A DNA stretch of 64,000 nt from Cellulosimicrobium terreum (GCA_014803435.1 JACYFD010000008.1:23579-87578); one strand, 5' to 3'. Shown: positions 1 through 7,965, numbered from the stretch's first letter. Program-made: numbers and translations. Notes: a model not told the origin generated them from the letters alone.

Positions 1-341
1 ACGGCCGCGAGCCCATCTCGCTGCACACGCCCCTCGGCGAGGACGGCGACAGCGAGTTCGGTGACCTCATCGAGGACTCCGAGGCGATCGTCCCGGCCGA
101 CGCCGTGAGCTTCACGCTCCTGCAGGAGCAGCTGCACCAGGTCCTCGACACGCTCAGCGAGCGCGAGGCTGGTGTCGTGTCCATGCGGTTCGGTCTGTCC
201 GACGGGCAGCCCAAGACCCTCGACGAGATCGGCAAGGTCTACGGCGTGACGCGTGAGCGCATCCGCCAGATCGAGTCCAAGACCATGTCGAAGCTGCGTC
301 ACCCCAGCCGCTCGCAGGTCCTGCGCGACTACCTGGACTGA
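1..341 (+). CDS. rpoD: Primary RNA polymerase sigma factor, C-terminal part (5' end outside window)
   Basis: The reading frame is open from the window edge (first complete codon at base 3) to the stop at 339-341. It encodes the last ~112 residues of a HrdB/SigA-type sigma-70 factor. The visible part starts in region 3 ([18 protein letters not shown]) and contains region 4, including the helix-turn-helix that reads the -35 element ([20 protein letters not shown]). It ends in the HrdB-like [11 protein letters not shown]. An internal GTG at 105 is not the start, because conserved sigma sequence continues upstream of it. The role is housekeeping promoter recognition. In Streptomyces a gyrB/parE-type gene also lies just downstream of hrdB, which matches parE at 2545. 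The assignment to the primary sigma is firm; the exact symbol used in this species is not visible. Confidence 0.96.
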   Translation, partial: GREPISLHTPLGEDGDSEFGDLIEDSEAIVPADAVSFTLLQEQLHQVLDTLSEREAGVVSMRFGLSDGQPKTLDEIGKVYGVTRERIRQIESKTMSKLRHPSRSQVLRDYLD

Positions 342-360
342 GCAGCACCGGGTCCACCGG

Positions 361-395
361 ACGCCCCGCACGGCCACCACGGCCGGGCGGGGCGT
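361..395 (+). terminator. Rho-independent-like hairpin after rpoD
   Basis: ACGCCCCGC (361-369) pairs perfectly with GCGGGGCGT (387-395). An inner stem CGGCC/GGCCG (371-375/381-385) closes a 5-nt loop. It starts 20 nt after the rpoD stop. The following bases are not a T tract, as is common in high-GC actinobacteria. Confidence 0.7.
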
Positions 396-542
396 TCGTC
401 GTTCCCGGAGCGCGCCGGCGTGCCGTTGTCCACAGACCGGGACGACCGGCCCCACGAGCGACCTGACTTCGCTAGGTTCTGGGGCAGTTCGTGCGGCGCG
501 GCCCGGTGGGTCGTGGTGCTGGTCTCGATCGCAGGGGGTCGT

Positions 543-1175
543 ATGCGTCTGGTTCTCCGTTCGCCCGTCCGTGCCCGACGGCGCGTGGCCGCGGCCGGTG
601 TCGTCGTGGCGGTGGGTCTGGTGGTCGGTGGGTGCACGGGCGAGGAGCCGGCCGAGCCGGACCTGACGACCAGCACGGTCGAGGCCGAGCCCGAGCCGAC
701 GGAGGAGCCCGAGCCGACGCCGACCGAGACGGGCCCGGCAATGCCGGAGCGCCCTGCGGCGATGGAGAAGGACGACGCAGAAGGTGCGGCGGCCGCCGCG
801 GAGTACTTTCTCGAGCTGTACTCCTACGTGATGACTACGGGTGACACATCCGAGTGGGAAGTCCTGTCCCTCGATTCATGCACCTTCTGTCAGGGCGCTA
901 TCGAGCAGGCTGGCCAGATCGCTCAGCGTGAGGACGTTTTCGAAGGCGGGGGTGCCGTGGCGAACGTTGACGATCCCGGCTTCTACTCTCGCGATGAAGC
1001 GACGGGCATCTTCCCGCTTGACGTCCATGTGGTCCAGGAACCCATGTCCATCCGTAGCGAGGACGGTGAAGAACTGTTCGCACAGAAGCGGACTGACGAC
1101 ATCTACAGGGCGGAGCTCGGCCTGAGTGACGGTGAGTGGGTCGTCGTTGAGATCTCGCTTCGCGACGCAAGCTGA
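543..1175 (+). CDS. DUF6318 family lipoprotein
   Basis: A 210-residue secreted lipoprotein of unknown function. I start it at ATG 543, preceded by a G-rich ribosome site at about 533-538. From there the protein has an Arg-rich n-region, a hydrophobic segment and a lipobox ending LVVGGC at about residue 30. A Pro/Glu/Thr-rich spacer (EPEPTEEPEPTPTETG) follows, and then a folded domain. In it EYFLELYSYVMTTGDTSEW and the CTFC cysteine pair match the DUF6318 family known from Cellulomonas and relatives. The stop overlaps the next ATG (TGATG), so the two genes are translationally coupled. Base composition changes sharply inside the gene: from about base 810 GC drops and codons become much less G/C-ended, which suggests a recombined patch. 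Confidence 0.8.
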   Translation: MRLVLRSPVRARRRVAAAGVVVAVGLVVGGCTGEEPAEPDLTTSTVEAEPEPTEEPEPTPTETGPAMPERPAAMEKDDAEGAAAAAEYFLELYSYVMTTGDTSEWEVLSLDSCTFCQGAIEQAGQIAQREDVFEGGGAVANVDDPGFYSRDEATGIFPLDVHVVQEPMSIRSEDGEELFAQKRTDDIYRAELGLSDGEWVVVEISLRDAS

Positions 1176-2038
1176 TGCGTGGAGTCGGGCTTTACGTTGG
1201 GCTGGCGCTACTCGGCGCATCTACCAACGGCTCACCTGACTACGAAGGTATCCAGGGGGAAGCGTCCAATAGCGAGATCGTTGTTGACGCCGCCCGCACT
1301 GGGACCAGAGGGGGAGAGGTCTACACCACGTCGGGGGACGGTGAGTCGCAGGAGCAGTACTTCGCCGCCACGCCGGCGCTGTGCGAGCTGGTGGGGACGT
1401 TGGACGGCTCGTCGACGCGGTACGACTACGCATGTGACGAGGGCATGCAGCTGGCTTACGAGGGCATCGAGTGCGATGCGGAGGAGTTCGCGCAGGGTGC
1501 GTTGTTCGTCCAGGTGCGTGAGGACGACGGGTCGTGGGGCGCGCCGGAGCTGGTGGGCGACGAGGGTTGTGTGACGCCTGCTGACCTGGTGGAGGAGGCG
1601 GCGCGGGAGTTCGCGACGTTGGAGATCGAGGCGTCGCAGATCGTGGTGCAGCCGCCGGACGGGTGGACGTTGGTGAACGTGCCGACGATCACGTACACGC
1701 AGGACACGGAGCAGGTGCTGCCGGCGACGTTGTTGGGGATCCCGGTGGAGATCCGGGCGACTCCGGAGGAGTTCGCGTGGGACTACGGGGACGGGAGCGA
1801 CCTGGTGGTCACGTCCGATCCGGGTGCGGCGTACCCGGAGGAGTCGGTGACGCACACGTATGCGCAGCCGGTGGAGTCGGTGACGATCTCGCTGACGACG
1901 TCGTGGTCGGGGCAGTTCCGGATCGTGGGTTCGCCGTCGTGGACGGATGTGCCGGGGGAGGCGACGACGCAGTCGGTGGGTGATCCGTTGCGGGTGTACG
2001 AGGCGCGCTCGCGCCTGGTCGAGGACCCCGTCGGCTGA
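1175..2038 (+). CDS. Secreted PKD-like domain protein
   Basis: A 287-residue protein of unknown function, translationally coupled to the DUF6318 lipoprotein by a TGATG overlap. The first ~20 residues are weakly hydrophobic (MRGVGLYVGLALLGAST) and may be a short signal peptide. The C-terminal half has the PKD-type signature: FAWDYGDGSDL, then a THTYAQPVESVTISLTTSW strand. PKD domains are extracellular beta-sandwiches for protein-protein or carbohydrate contacts, so I expect an exported protein acting with the upstream lipoprotein. The first ~50 codons continue the low-GC patch, and normal high-GC codon use resumes near base 1330. Such DUF6318/PKD pairs occur in other Cellulomonas-type genomes. 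Confidence 0.7.
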   Translation: MRGVGLYVGLALLGASTNGSPDYEGIQGEASNSEIVVDAARTGTRGGEVYTTSGDGESQEQYFAATPALCELVGTLDGSSTRYDYACDEGMQLAYEGIECDAEEFAQGALFVQVREDDGSWGAPELVGDEGCVTPADLVEEAAREFATLEIEASQIVVQPPDGWTLVNVPTITYTQDTEQVLPATLLGIPVEIRATPEEFAWDYGDGSDLVVTSDPGAAYPEESVTHTYAQPVESVTISLTTSWSGQFRIVGSPSWTDVPGEATTQSVGDPLRVYEARSRLVEDPVG

Positions 2039-2098
2039 TCGGTCGCCCGGAGCCGCACCACGCGACGTCGGGCCGCTCAGGAAGAGGCGGGGACAGCA

Positions 2099-2130
2099 CG
2101 AGGCCCGGGCCGTTCCCGGCCCGGGCCTCG
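2099..2130. terminator. Bidirectional terminator hairpin
   Basis: CGAGGCCCGGGCC (2099-2111) and GGCCCGGGCCTCG (2118-2130) form a perfect 13-bp stem around a 6-nt loop. It sits between convergent genes ending at 2038 (+) and 2150 (-), so it can serve both. Confidence 0.8.
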
Positions 2131-2149
2131 ATCGTTCGGTGGCGTGCGC

Positions 2150-2371
2150 TCAGCGAGCGGCGCCCGCGCCGTGCTCGGCGTGCAGCTTGTCGGTCTCGTC
2201 CTGGACGTGGGTCGCGAGGTTCGTGTACGCGTCGGCGTGGGCCCGTGCGTGGTGTCCGCAGAAGAGGAGCTCTCCCGTCGGCAGGACCACGCGGACGTAC
2301 GCCTGCGCGCCGCAGCGGTCGCAGCGGTCGGCCGCGGTCAGCGGTTCGGTGGTGGTCGTCGTAGCAGTCAC
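2150..2371 (-). CDS. Small zinc-ribbon-like protein, DUF7455 family
   Basis: A 73-residue protein. I choose the GTG at 2371, with an upstream GAGGTGG, because the MTATTTTTEPLTAADRCDRCG N-terminus matches the conserved actinobacterial family. The open frame continues upstream to 2398, but those residues look non-coding. CDRCG and the later FCGHH contribute Cys and His ligands for a probable single zinc site. The function is unknown. The family is commonly found beside the sigma factor/gyrB-like locus in actinobacteria, as here between rpoD and parE. Confidence 0.85.
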   Translation of the reverse strand: MTATTTTTEPLTAADRCDRCGAQAYVRVVLPTGELLFCGHHARAHADAYTNLATHVQDETDKLHAEHGAGAAR

Positions 2372-2531
2372 ATGACCATGAAACCACCTCGCACCCACTC
2401 CTCGGTGCCGGAAGGGGCGTGGTTCGCTACCCGCGTAGCCGGTCTCGTCCGGGAATACGGTCGACCGGGCGGGATCACGCGGCTCTGCCGGTCTCGCGGC
2501 ATGGTGACACCAGGGCGTGGGCAGCCTCGTC

Positions 2532-2537
2532 TAGGCT
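2532..2537 (+). promoter_or_regulatory. -10 box (TAGGCT) of parE
   Basis: TAGGCT ends 7 nt before the chosen GTG start at 2545. Transcription would begin at or next to the start codon, which implies a leaderless mRNA. No convincing -35 at 17 nt is visible. Confidence 0.55.
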
Positions 2538-2544
2538 GTGCCGC

Positions 2545-4674
2545 GTGACGACGACCTCCGCTGAGTCCAGCTACACCGCTCGGCACCTGTCCGTGCTCGA
2601 GGGGCTCGAGGCGGTGCGCAAGCGCCCGGGCATGTACATCGGCTCGACCGACTCGCGCGGCCTCATGCACTGCATGTGGGAGATCATCGACAACTCCGTC
2701 GACGAGGCGCTCGCGGGCAACTGCTCGCACATCCGCGTGGTCCTGCACGCCGACACGTCGGTGACGGTGGAGGACGACGGGCGCGGCATCCCGGTCGACA
2801 TCGAGCCCAAGACGGGCCTCACGGGGGTCGAGGTCGTCTTCACCAAGCTGCACGCGGGTGGCAAGTTCGGCGGCGGTTCGTACACCGCGTCCGGTGGTCT
2901 GCACGGCGTGGGCGCGTCGGTCGTCAACGCGCTGTCCTCACGCCTCGACGTGGAGGTGGACCGCGGGGGGAAGACGCACCGGATGACGTTCCACCGGGGT
3001 GAGCCCGGGTTCTTCACCGACCCGAGGACTGGACCGACCCCGGACGCGCCGTTCGAGCCGTTCGTCAGCCGGTCGGAGCTCGCGGTCGTCGGCAAGGTCC
3101 GCCGCGGGGTCACCGGTACGCGCGTGCGCTACTGGGCCGACCGTCAGGTCTTCCCCAAGAGCGCGGTCTTCTCCTACGACGAGCTCGTCACGCGCGTGCG
3201 GCAGACGACGTTCCTCGTCCCGGGTCTCGAGATCACCGTGCGCGACGAGCGCGGCCTGCCGGGCACGCCGGGCGAGGAAGGCCCGCACGAGGAGACGTTC
3301 GTCCACACCGGCGGGTCGGTGGACTTCGTCGAGTTCCTCGCTCCCGACACGCCCGTCACCGCGACCTGGCACCTCACCGGCACCGGCTCGTTCACGGAGA
3401 CGGTCCCGGTGCTCGACGACCGGGGCCACATGTCGCCGCAGGCGGTGCAGCGCGAGTGCGAGGTCGACGTGGCGCTGCGTTGGGGCGGGGGCTACGAGAC
3501 CGAGGTGCGCAGCTTCGTCAACATCATCGCGACGCCCAAGGGCGGCTCTCACCTCGGCGGGTTCGAGCAGGGCCTGCTCAAGGTGGTGCGCAAGCAGGTC
3601 GAGACCAACGCCCGGCGTCTCAAGGTCTCGACCAGGGACGCCTCGGAGCGCATCGAGAAGGACGACGTCCTCGCGGGGCTCACCGCGGTCGTCACGGTCC
3701 GGCTCGCGGAGCCGCAGTTCGAGGGCCAGACCAAGGAGGTGCTCGGTACGGCGCCCGTGCGGGCGATCGTCTCCCGGGTCGTCGAGAAGGAGCTCGGCGC
3801 CGTCCTCACCTCGACCAAGCGCGACGAGAAGACGCAGGCGTCGCTCCTGCTCGACAAGGTCGTCGCCGAGATGCGCGCGCGCATCACGGCGCGCAAGCAG
3901 AAGGAGATCTCGCGGCGCAAGAACGCCCTCGAGACGTCTTCCCTGCCCGCGAAGCTGGTCGACTGCCGCAGTGACGACGTCGGGCGCAGCGAGCTGTTCA
4001 TCGTCGAGGGGGACAGCGCGCTCGGCACCGCGCGGCTGGCCCGCAGCTCCGACTTCCAGGCTCTCCTGCCTATCCGCGGCAAGATCCTCAACGTCCAGAA
4101 GGCGTCGGTGAGCGACATGCTCCGCAACGCGGAGTGCACGGCGATCATCCAGGTGCTGGGTGCGGGCTCGGGACGGTCGTTCGACCTCGAGGCCGCGCGC
4201 TACGGCAGGATCGTGCTGATGACGGACGCCGACGTCGACGGCGCGCACATCCGCACCCTCCTGCTCACGCTCTTCTACCGCTACATGAAGCCGCTGGTCG
4301 AGGCCGGGCGGGTGTTCGCCGCGGTGCCGCCGTTGCACCGCGTCGAGGTCATCGGCGCGGGTCGCCGCAAGAACGAGTACATCTACACCTACTCGGAGGC
4401 CGAGCTCGCCGCCACGCTGAAGAAGCTCGACCGCACCGGCCGTCGGTACAAGGACGACATCCAGCGGTACAAGGGCCTGGGGGAGATGGACGCCGACCAG
4501 CTGGCGGAGACCACCATGGATCCGCGCCACCGCACCCTGCGCCGCGTCACGGCGGAGCACGCGGAGGCGGCAGAGCACGTGTTCAACCTGCTCATGGGCA
4601 GCGACGTCGCGCCGCGCAAGGACTTCATCGTCGCCGGTGCCGCAGGCCTGGACACCGCGCGCATCGACACATGA
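2545..4674 (+). CDS. parE: Type IIA topoisomerase ATPase subunit (ParE / GyrB-like)
   Basis: A 709-residue ATPase subunit of a type IIA DNA topoisomerase, which hydrolyses ATP to drive strand passage. The GHKL ATP site is complete: EIIDNSVDEAL (46-56), EDDGRGIPVD (76-85) and GGLHGVGASVVNALS (118-131). The TOPRIM domain has IVEGDSA (about 485-491) and DADVDGAHIR (about 560). The C-terminal RYKGLGEMDADQL and the end LLMGSDVAPRKDFI are typical of ParE-like proteins. The GTG at 2545 is preferred because family similarity begins there and a -10 box lies 7 nt upstream; the frame is open to 2419 without family sequence. No gyrA/parC-type partner is in the window. Calling it parE rather than a second gyrB rests on length and the C-terminal end. 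Confidence 0.93.
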   Translation: MTTTSAESSYTARHLSVLEGLEAVRKRPGMYIGSTDSRGLMHCMWEIIDNSVDEALAGNCSHIRVVLHADTSVTVEDDGRGIPVDIEPKTGLTGVEVVFTKLHAGGKFGGGSYTASGGLHGVGASVVNALSSRLDVEVDRGGKTHRMTFHRGEPGFFTDPRTGPTPDAPFEPFVSRSELAVVGKVRRGVTGTRVRYWADRQVFPKSAVFSYDELVTRVRQTTFLVPGLEITVRDERGLPGTPGEEGPHEETFVHTGGSVDFVEFLAPDTPVTATWHLTGTGSFTETVPVLDDRGHMSPQAVQRECEVDVALRWGGGYETEVRSFVNIIATPKGGSHLGGFEQGLLKVVRKQVETNARRLKVSTRDASERIEKDDVLAGLTAVVTVRLAEPQFEGQTKEVLGTAPVRAIVSRVVEKELGAVLTSTKRDEKTQASLLLDKVVAEMRARITARKQKEISRRKNALETSSLPAKLVDCRSDDVGRSELFIVEGDSALGTARLARSSDFQALLPIRGKILNVQKASVSDMLRNAECTAIIQVLGAGSGRSFDLEAARYGRIVLMTDADVDGAHIRTLLLTLFYRYMKPLVEAGRVFAAVPPLHRVEVIGAGRRKNEYIYTYSEAELAATLKKLDRTGRRYKDDIQRYKGLGEMDADQLAETTMDPRHRTLRRVTAEHAEAAEHVFNLLMGSDVAPRKDFIVAGAAGLDTARIDT

Positions 4675-4722
4675 GGTGCGTCCCGGCAGGTGGGCGGCCG
4701 CTCGCTGCCCCGCGTGCGCGCC

Positions 4723-4728
4723 TAGACT
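4723..4728 (+). promoter_or_regulatory. -10 box (TAGACT) of the DUF4430 lipoprotein gene
   Basis: TAGACT ends 7 nt before the GTG at 4736, again the spacing of a leaderless transcript. Confidence 0.5.
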
Positions 4729-4735
4729 TGCGGCC

Positions 4736-5179
4736 GTGACTCTCCCCGCCACCCGGACCGGCGCCCTCGCGCGCGTCGCCACCGGCCTGACCGCTCTGCT
4801 CCTCACCTCCGGCCTGCTGAGCGCCTGCGCCGAGGGCTCCGACAGCCCCGGTGCGTCCGCGACCTCGTCGGCGGCCCAGGAGGCCACGACCGAGCCGGAG
4901 GACGACACCGCGACGACGTCCGCCGAGTCCGCCGGCATCGGGTACACCGGTGAGGACGGCCGCACCGCGCTCGAGCTGCTGCAGACGGCCGACCCGTCCG
5001 TCGAGGTGTCGGGCGAGGGCGACCAGGCGTACGTCGTCGGGATCGGTGGGTACACCGCCGACGAGTCGAAGAACGAGTTCTGGGCCCTGTACGTCAACGG
5101 CGAGCAGGCTCAGGTGGGCGCCGGTGCGCTCGAGACCACGGACGGAGATGAGATCGAGTGGAAGCTCGAGACCTACTGA
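4736..5179 (+). CDS. DUF4430 domain lipoprotein
   Basis: A 147-residue lipoprotein. The N-terminus has Arg residues, a hydrophobic run (GLTALLLTSGLL) and lipobox LLSAC, followed by a Ser/Thr/Glu-rich linker. The C-terminal ~75 residues match DUF4430, the transcobalamin-like C-terminal fold (GRTALELLQ...., then FWALYVNGEQAQVG and a final DGDEIEWKLE). DUF4430 lipoproteins are often encoded with ECF-type or DUF6580 membrane proteins and are thought to help capture cobalamin or a related ligand. Here the next gene, a DUF6580 protein, overlaps it by 22 nt. The GTG start is supported by the -10 box 7 nt upstream. The ligand itself is inference. Confidence 0.85.
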   Translation: MTLPATRTGALARVATGLTALLLTSGLLSACAEGSDSPGASATSSAAQEATTEPEDDTATTSAESAGIGYTGEDGRTALELLQTADPSVEVSGEGDQAYVVGIGGYTADESKNEFWALYVNGEQAQVGAGALETTDGDEIEWKLETY

Positions 5180-5742
5180 CCCGCTGGTGGCGGCCTGCGA
5201 TCGTCCTGACCGTCGCGGCGCTCGCGGTCGTGTGGCGCCTGGTCCGTGAGGACCTGGGTGCGCCGCCCAACCTGGAGCTTGTGACGGCCGCGACGTTCGT
5301 CGCGGCGGTGCTGCTGCGCTCCCGCTGGGCGTTCGTCGTGCCGCTCGTGGTGACGGTCGTCTCGGACCTCGTCATGGGGAACACGTCGATCGCGCTGTTC
5401 ACGTGGAGTGCGTGGGCCATCATCGGGATCTCCGCCTACCTGGTGCGCGACACCACGGGCTGGAGGCGGATCGGCGCGGGCGCCGCGTTCGGCGTCGGCG
5501 GGTCGCTGTTCTTCTACCTCTGGACCAACTTCGGCGTCTGGTTCCAGGGCCGCGGAACCTGGTACCCCGCCGGGTGGGACGGCCTCATGGCGAGCTACGT
5601 CGCCGGGCTGCCGTTCCTGCGGACCATGCTGGTCGGTAATCTCGTCCTGGTCCCGCTCGCCGCGGCCGGCACGCTGCTCGTCGAGCGGCTGGAGCGGCAC
5701 GCTCACCTTGTCAGCGGAGCTGTTCGGCCAGCGCGAGGATGA
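5158..5742 (+). CDS. DUF6580 family putative membrane transport protein
   Basis: A 194-residue polytopic membrane protein with about five or six hydrophobic segments, for example AIVLTVAALAVVW, AFVVPLVVTVVSDLVMG and MLVGNLVLVPLAAAGTLL. The SDLVMGNTS motif and FGVWFQGRGTWYP are typical of DUF6580, which resembles the substrate-binding S components of ECF transporters. It starts with GTG inside the end of the DUF4430 gene (22-nt overlap), so the two are probably co-translated and may form one uptake unit. Its last 32 nt overlap the convergent VOC gene on the other strand. The substrate is unknown. Confidence 0.8.
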   Translation: MEARDLLTRWWRPAIVLTVAALAVVWRLVREDLGAPPNLELVTAATFVAAVLLRSRWAFVVPLVVTVVSDLVMGNTSIALFTWSAWAIIGISAYLVRDTTGWRRIGAGAAFGVGGSLFFYLWTNFGVWFQGRGTWYPAGWDGLMASYVAGLPFLRTMLVGNLVLVPLAAAGTLLVERLERHAHLVSGAVRPARG

Positions 5743-6151
5743 TCCCGCCCGGCCCGCGCAGGTAGCAGAGCCGGTAGACGTTCTCGTACTGGACGATCTC
5801 GCCGAGCAGCTCGGCGCCGTGCCCGCGGAGACGCTCGACCGTGTCGTCGACGTCGTCGACGGCGAACATCACGCGGTGCAGACCCAACGTGTTGGGCGGC
5901 GTCCCGGCGAGGCCTGCATCGATCAGGGCCGGGGAGCGGTAGGTGGTGAGCTCGAGCCGACCTGCGCCGTCGGGCACACGCATCATCGCGATCTCCGACC
6001 GCATGTCGTCCAGCCCGACGACGCGCTCCGCCCACCGCCCCTCGATCTCTGCCCGGTCCTCGAGCTCCATCCCGAGCTCGGTGAAGAACGCCACCGCCGC
6101 GTCGAGGTCGTCGACCACGATGGCGACGTTGTCCATCCGCTGGATCGTCAT
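5711..6151 (-). CDS. VOC (glyoxalase/dioxygenase fold) family protein
   Basis: A 146-residue protein with two beta-alpha-beta-beta-beta modules of the vicinal-oxygen-chelate fold: MDNVAIVVDDLDAAVAFF at the N-terminus and HRVMFAVDDVDDTVERL in the second half. YLRGPGGIILALAEQL is a typical VOC end. The start is ATG 6151 (MTIQRMDNV). An open frame runs to 6286, but that part has no family sequence. The substrate cannot be told, since the family covers glyoxalase I, dioxygenases and antibiotic-resistance proteins. The 3' end overlaps the convergent DUF6580 gene. Confidence 0.85.
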   Translation of the reverse strand: MTIQRMDNVAIVVDDLDAAVAFFTELGMELEDRAEIEGRWAERVVGLDDMRSEIAMMRVPDGAGRLELTTYRSPALIDAGLAGTPPNTLGLHRVMFAVDDVDDTVERLRGHGAELLGEIVQYENVYRLCYLRGPGGIILALAEQLR

Positions 6152-6205
6152 CCCCCGATCGTAGGATGCGAGACTGTCGGAGCGACCCGAGCAGAGGAGA
6201 CCCCC

Positions 6206-6673
6206 ATGGCCAGACACCGGATCTTCGGGATGAGCTTCGCCCGCATCTACGCGCTCTACGTGACCAAGGTGGAGCGCAAGGGGCATGGCACGGACCAGCT
6301 GGACCAGGTCATCTCCTGGCTCACCGGCTACGACGAGGCCGGTCTGGAGAAGGTGATCGCGGACGAGATCGACCTCGAGACGTTCTTCGACCAGGCGCCC
6401 GTGTGGAACCCGAACGCCTCCCTCATCACCGGCGTCATCTGCGGCATCCGCGTCGAGGACATCGAGGACCCGCTCATGCAGAAGGTCCGCTACCTGGACA
6501 AGCTGGTCGACGAGGTCGCGCGCGGCAAGAAGATGACGTCCATCCTGCGCGGGGAGCCGACGGCCGCCCGGCAGTCCCGTTCGAGTCCTGCGCCGGGCGG
6601 CGCGAGGTGTCAGGCGCCGCGCGCGGGATCGCTCATGTCGCCCGTCCCGGGCGTGCCGTCAGCGAGGCCGTAG
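6206..6673 (+). CDS. DUF2200 family protein with atypical C-terminal tail
   Basis: A 155-residue cytosolic protein. The start ATG 6206 has AGGAGA upstream. Residues 1-~113 match DUF2200 closely (MARHRIFGMSFARIYALYV, SWLTGYDEAGLEKVI, NPNASLITGVICGIRVEDIE, YLDKLVDEVARGKKMTSILR), a family of ~115 residues with no known activity. The frame then runs ~42 residues past the usual C-terminus, through an inverted repeat at 6563-6601, and overlaps the convergent RibD-like gene by 64 nt. This tail (Ser/Pro/Ala-rich) looks like read-through of intergenic DNA after loss of the original stop, or after an indel. Confidence 0.85.
   Translation: MARHRIFGMSFARIYALYVTKVERKGHGTDQLDQVISWLTGYDEAGLEKVIADEIDLETFFDQAPVWNPNASLITGVICGIRVEDIEDPLMQKVRYLDKLVDEVARGKKMTSILRGEPTAARQSRSSPAPGGARCQAPRAGSLMSPVPGVPSARP
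6563..6601. terminator. 10-bp inverted repeat, probable terminator inside the DUF2200 tail
   Basis: GCCGCCCGGC (6563-6572) and GCCGGGCGGC (6592-6601) form a perfect 10-bp stem with a 19-nt loop. The loop holds GTTCGAGTCC, which looks like a tRNA T-loop. It lies between the usual end of DUF2200 and the stop of the convergent RibD-like gene, so it fits a bidirectional terminator. Confidence 0.5.
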
Positions 6674-7245
6674 CGCAGGAGCACGGTGCCCGAGGGCCCG
6701 GCCGCGGGCGGTTCGAGGAGGGTGAGGTTGGTGGGGACGGCGCCGCCGTCGAACACCTGCTTGCCCACCCCGAGCACGATGGGGTGGACCCACAGGTCGA
6801 GGCGGTCGAACAGGTGCTCGCGGAGCAGCGACTGCACCAGGTTCAGGCTGCCGACGACCTTGACGTGCTCGTGCCGGTCGCGGACCTCGCGGATCGCCGT
6901 GGCCAGGTCCGGACCGAGCTGTGTCGACCCGGCCCACGACAGGTCGGGCGTGCCGCGCGACGCGACGTACTTGGGGATGCGGTTGAAGAGCGTCGCGATG
7001 TCGTCGTCCGCTCCGCCCTCCTGGTGCGGCCAGTAGGAGGCGAAGATGTCGTACGTGCGACGGCCGAGCAGCAGGGCGTCAGAGCCCTCGTAGGCAGCGT
7101 CGATCTGCGCGCCGGCGACCTCGTCGATCAGCGGCGCCTGCCAGCCGCCGAACGGGAACCCGTTCTCCGGGTCCTCCTCCGGCCCGCCGGGCGCCTGCCC
7201 GACGAGGTCCAGGGTCGTGAACAGCTCGATCTCAATGCGTCCCAT
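6610..7245 (-). CDS. Dihydrofolate reductase / RibD C-terminal family protein
   Basis: A 211-residue protein of the DHFR-like RibD_C family (IELFTTLDLVGQAPGGPEED, ALLLGRRTYDIFASYWP, KYVASRGTPDLSW, VVGSLNLVQSLLREHLFDRL, HPIVLGVGKQVFDGG). These are NAD(P)H-dependent reductase folds. Most members outside riboflavin operons have no assigned substrate, and no riboflavin gene is nearby. The start is ATG 7245 with GGAGAG 5 nt upstream; an open frame continues far upstream but is non-coding in character. It is a single-gene unit that converges on DUF2200. Confidence 0.87.
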   Translation of the reverse strand: MGRIEIELFTTLDLVGQAPGGPEEDPENGFPFGGWQAPLIDEVAGAQIDAAYEGSDALLLGRRTYDIFASYWPHQEGGADDDIATLFNRIPKYVASRGTPDLSWAGSTQLGPDLATAIREVRDRHEHVKVVGSLNLVQSLLREHLFDRLDLWVHPIVLGVGKQVFDGGAVPTNLTLLEPPAAGPSGTVLLRYGLADGTPGTGDMSDPARGA

Positions 7246-7376
7246 GGGTCCTCTCCCGTTGAGCTCGTCACCCGGTCGTGGAGTAGACCGGCGTGCGCGG
7301 CAGAACTCATCGCGCGCGGCGCGCCAGGAAGCGGAAAGGCATCGGGGACGTCCCTGATGGCGTCTCGGGGCCAGAT

Positions 7377-7965
7377 CAGGGCGGATACCTGATCCGCAGC
7401 GCTTGGTCCCCGGCGATCGCGGCGCTCGCCCTGGTGCGGCGCAGCCTGGGGCTCGCCGGTGTGCGGGCATGTGCTGCCGGCGATGCTCGCGGTGCTCGCC
7501 GTCGGTCCGGTCGAGGAGATCGGCTGGCGCGGCTACGCCTTGCCTCTGCTGCAGCGCCGGTTCACCCCGCTGATCGCGAGCCTGGTCCTGGGCGCGCTCT
7601 GGGGGCTGTGGCACCTGCCCGCGTTCCTGTTCAGCGGGACCGCGCAGGGAGGGTGGTCGGTCTGGCCGTTCCTGCTCGGCGCGCTGGCGCTGTCCGTCCT
7701 CATGACGGGGATGTTCAACGCGTCCCGCGGCAGCATCCTCATTCCCGTGCTCGTCCACTTCCAGCTCAACGGCCCGGCCTGGCCCGAGGGGCATCCGTGG
7801 GAGAACGACGTGTTCGCCGCGGCCGTGGTGGCGCTGGTCGTCTGGAAGCGGGACCTGTTCCTGCGTCGTGACCACGCGGCCACCGAGCTGGTTCGTCACG
7901 CCGCACGACGTACCCGACCGCGGCGCCACCCGAGCGACCGTGACGCTCGGGTGACGCCGCAGTGA
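7377..7965 (+). pseudogene. Remnant of a CPBP-family intramembrane metalloprotease gene
   Basis: Two pieces of one family lie in different frames. About 7377-7455 encodes SAWSPAIAALALVRRSLGL, like the WSPAIAALL...RRSLRGLG stretch near the N-terminal part of CPBP (CAAX/Abi) proteases. From about 7459 another frame encodes the catalytic half: VGPVEEIGWRGYALPLLQR (the EExxxR motif), then GALWGLWHLPAFLF, MFNASRGSILIPVLVHFQLN and a basic tail. The roughly 80-100 residues and membrane helices expected between them are missing, as is the N-terminus. I read this as internal deletion plus decay. The shorter frame 7459-7965 (168 aa) could still be translated, but it lacks the membrane scaffold. Confidence 0.6.

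Noticed and set aside
2505..2510. GTGACA as -35 of parE
   Set aside because: The distance to the TAGGCT box is over 20 nt, too long for a sigma-70 promoter.
2938..5097. Antisense open frame across parE and the DUF4430 gene
   Set aside because: No family similarity, no ribosome site, and it covers two good genes on the other strand.
6573..6591. tRNA or att-site fragment suggested by GTTCGAGTCC
   Set aside because: The T-stem partner and acceptor arms of a tRNA are missing. A plain hairpin explains the sequence better, so it is kept only as a low-interest note.
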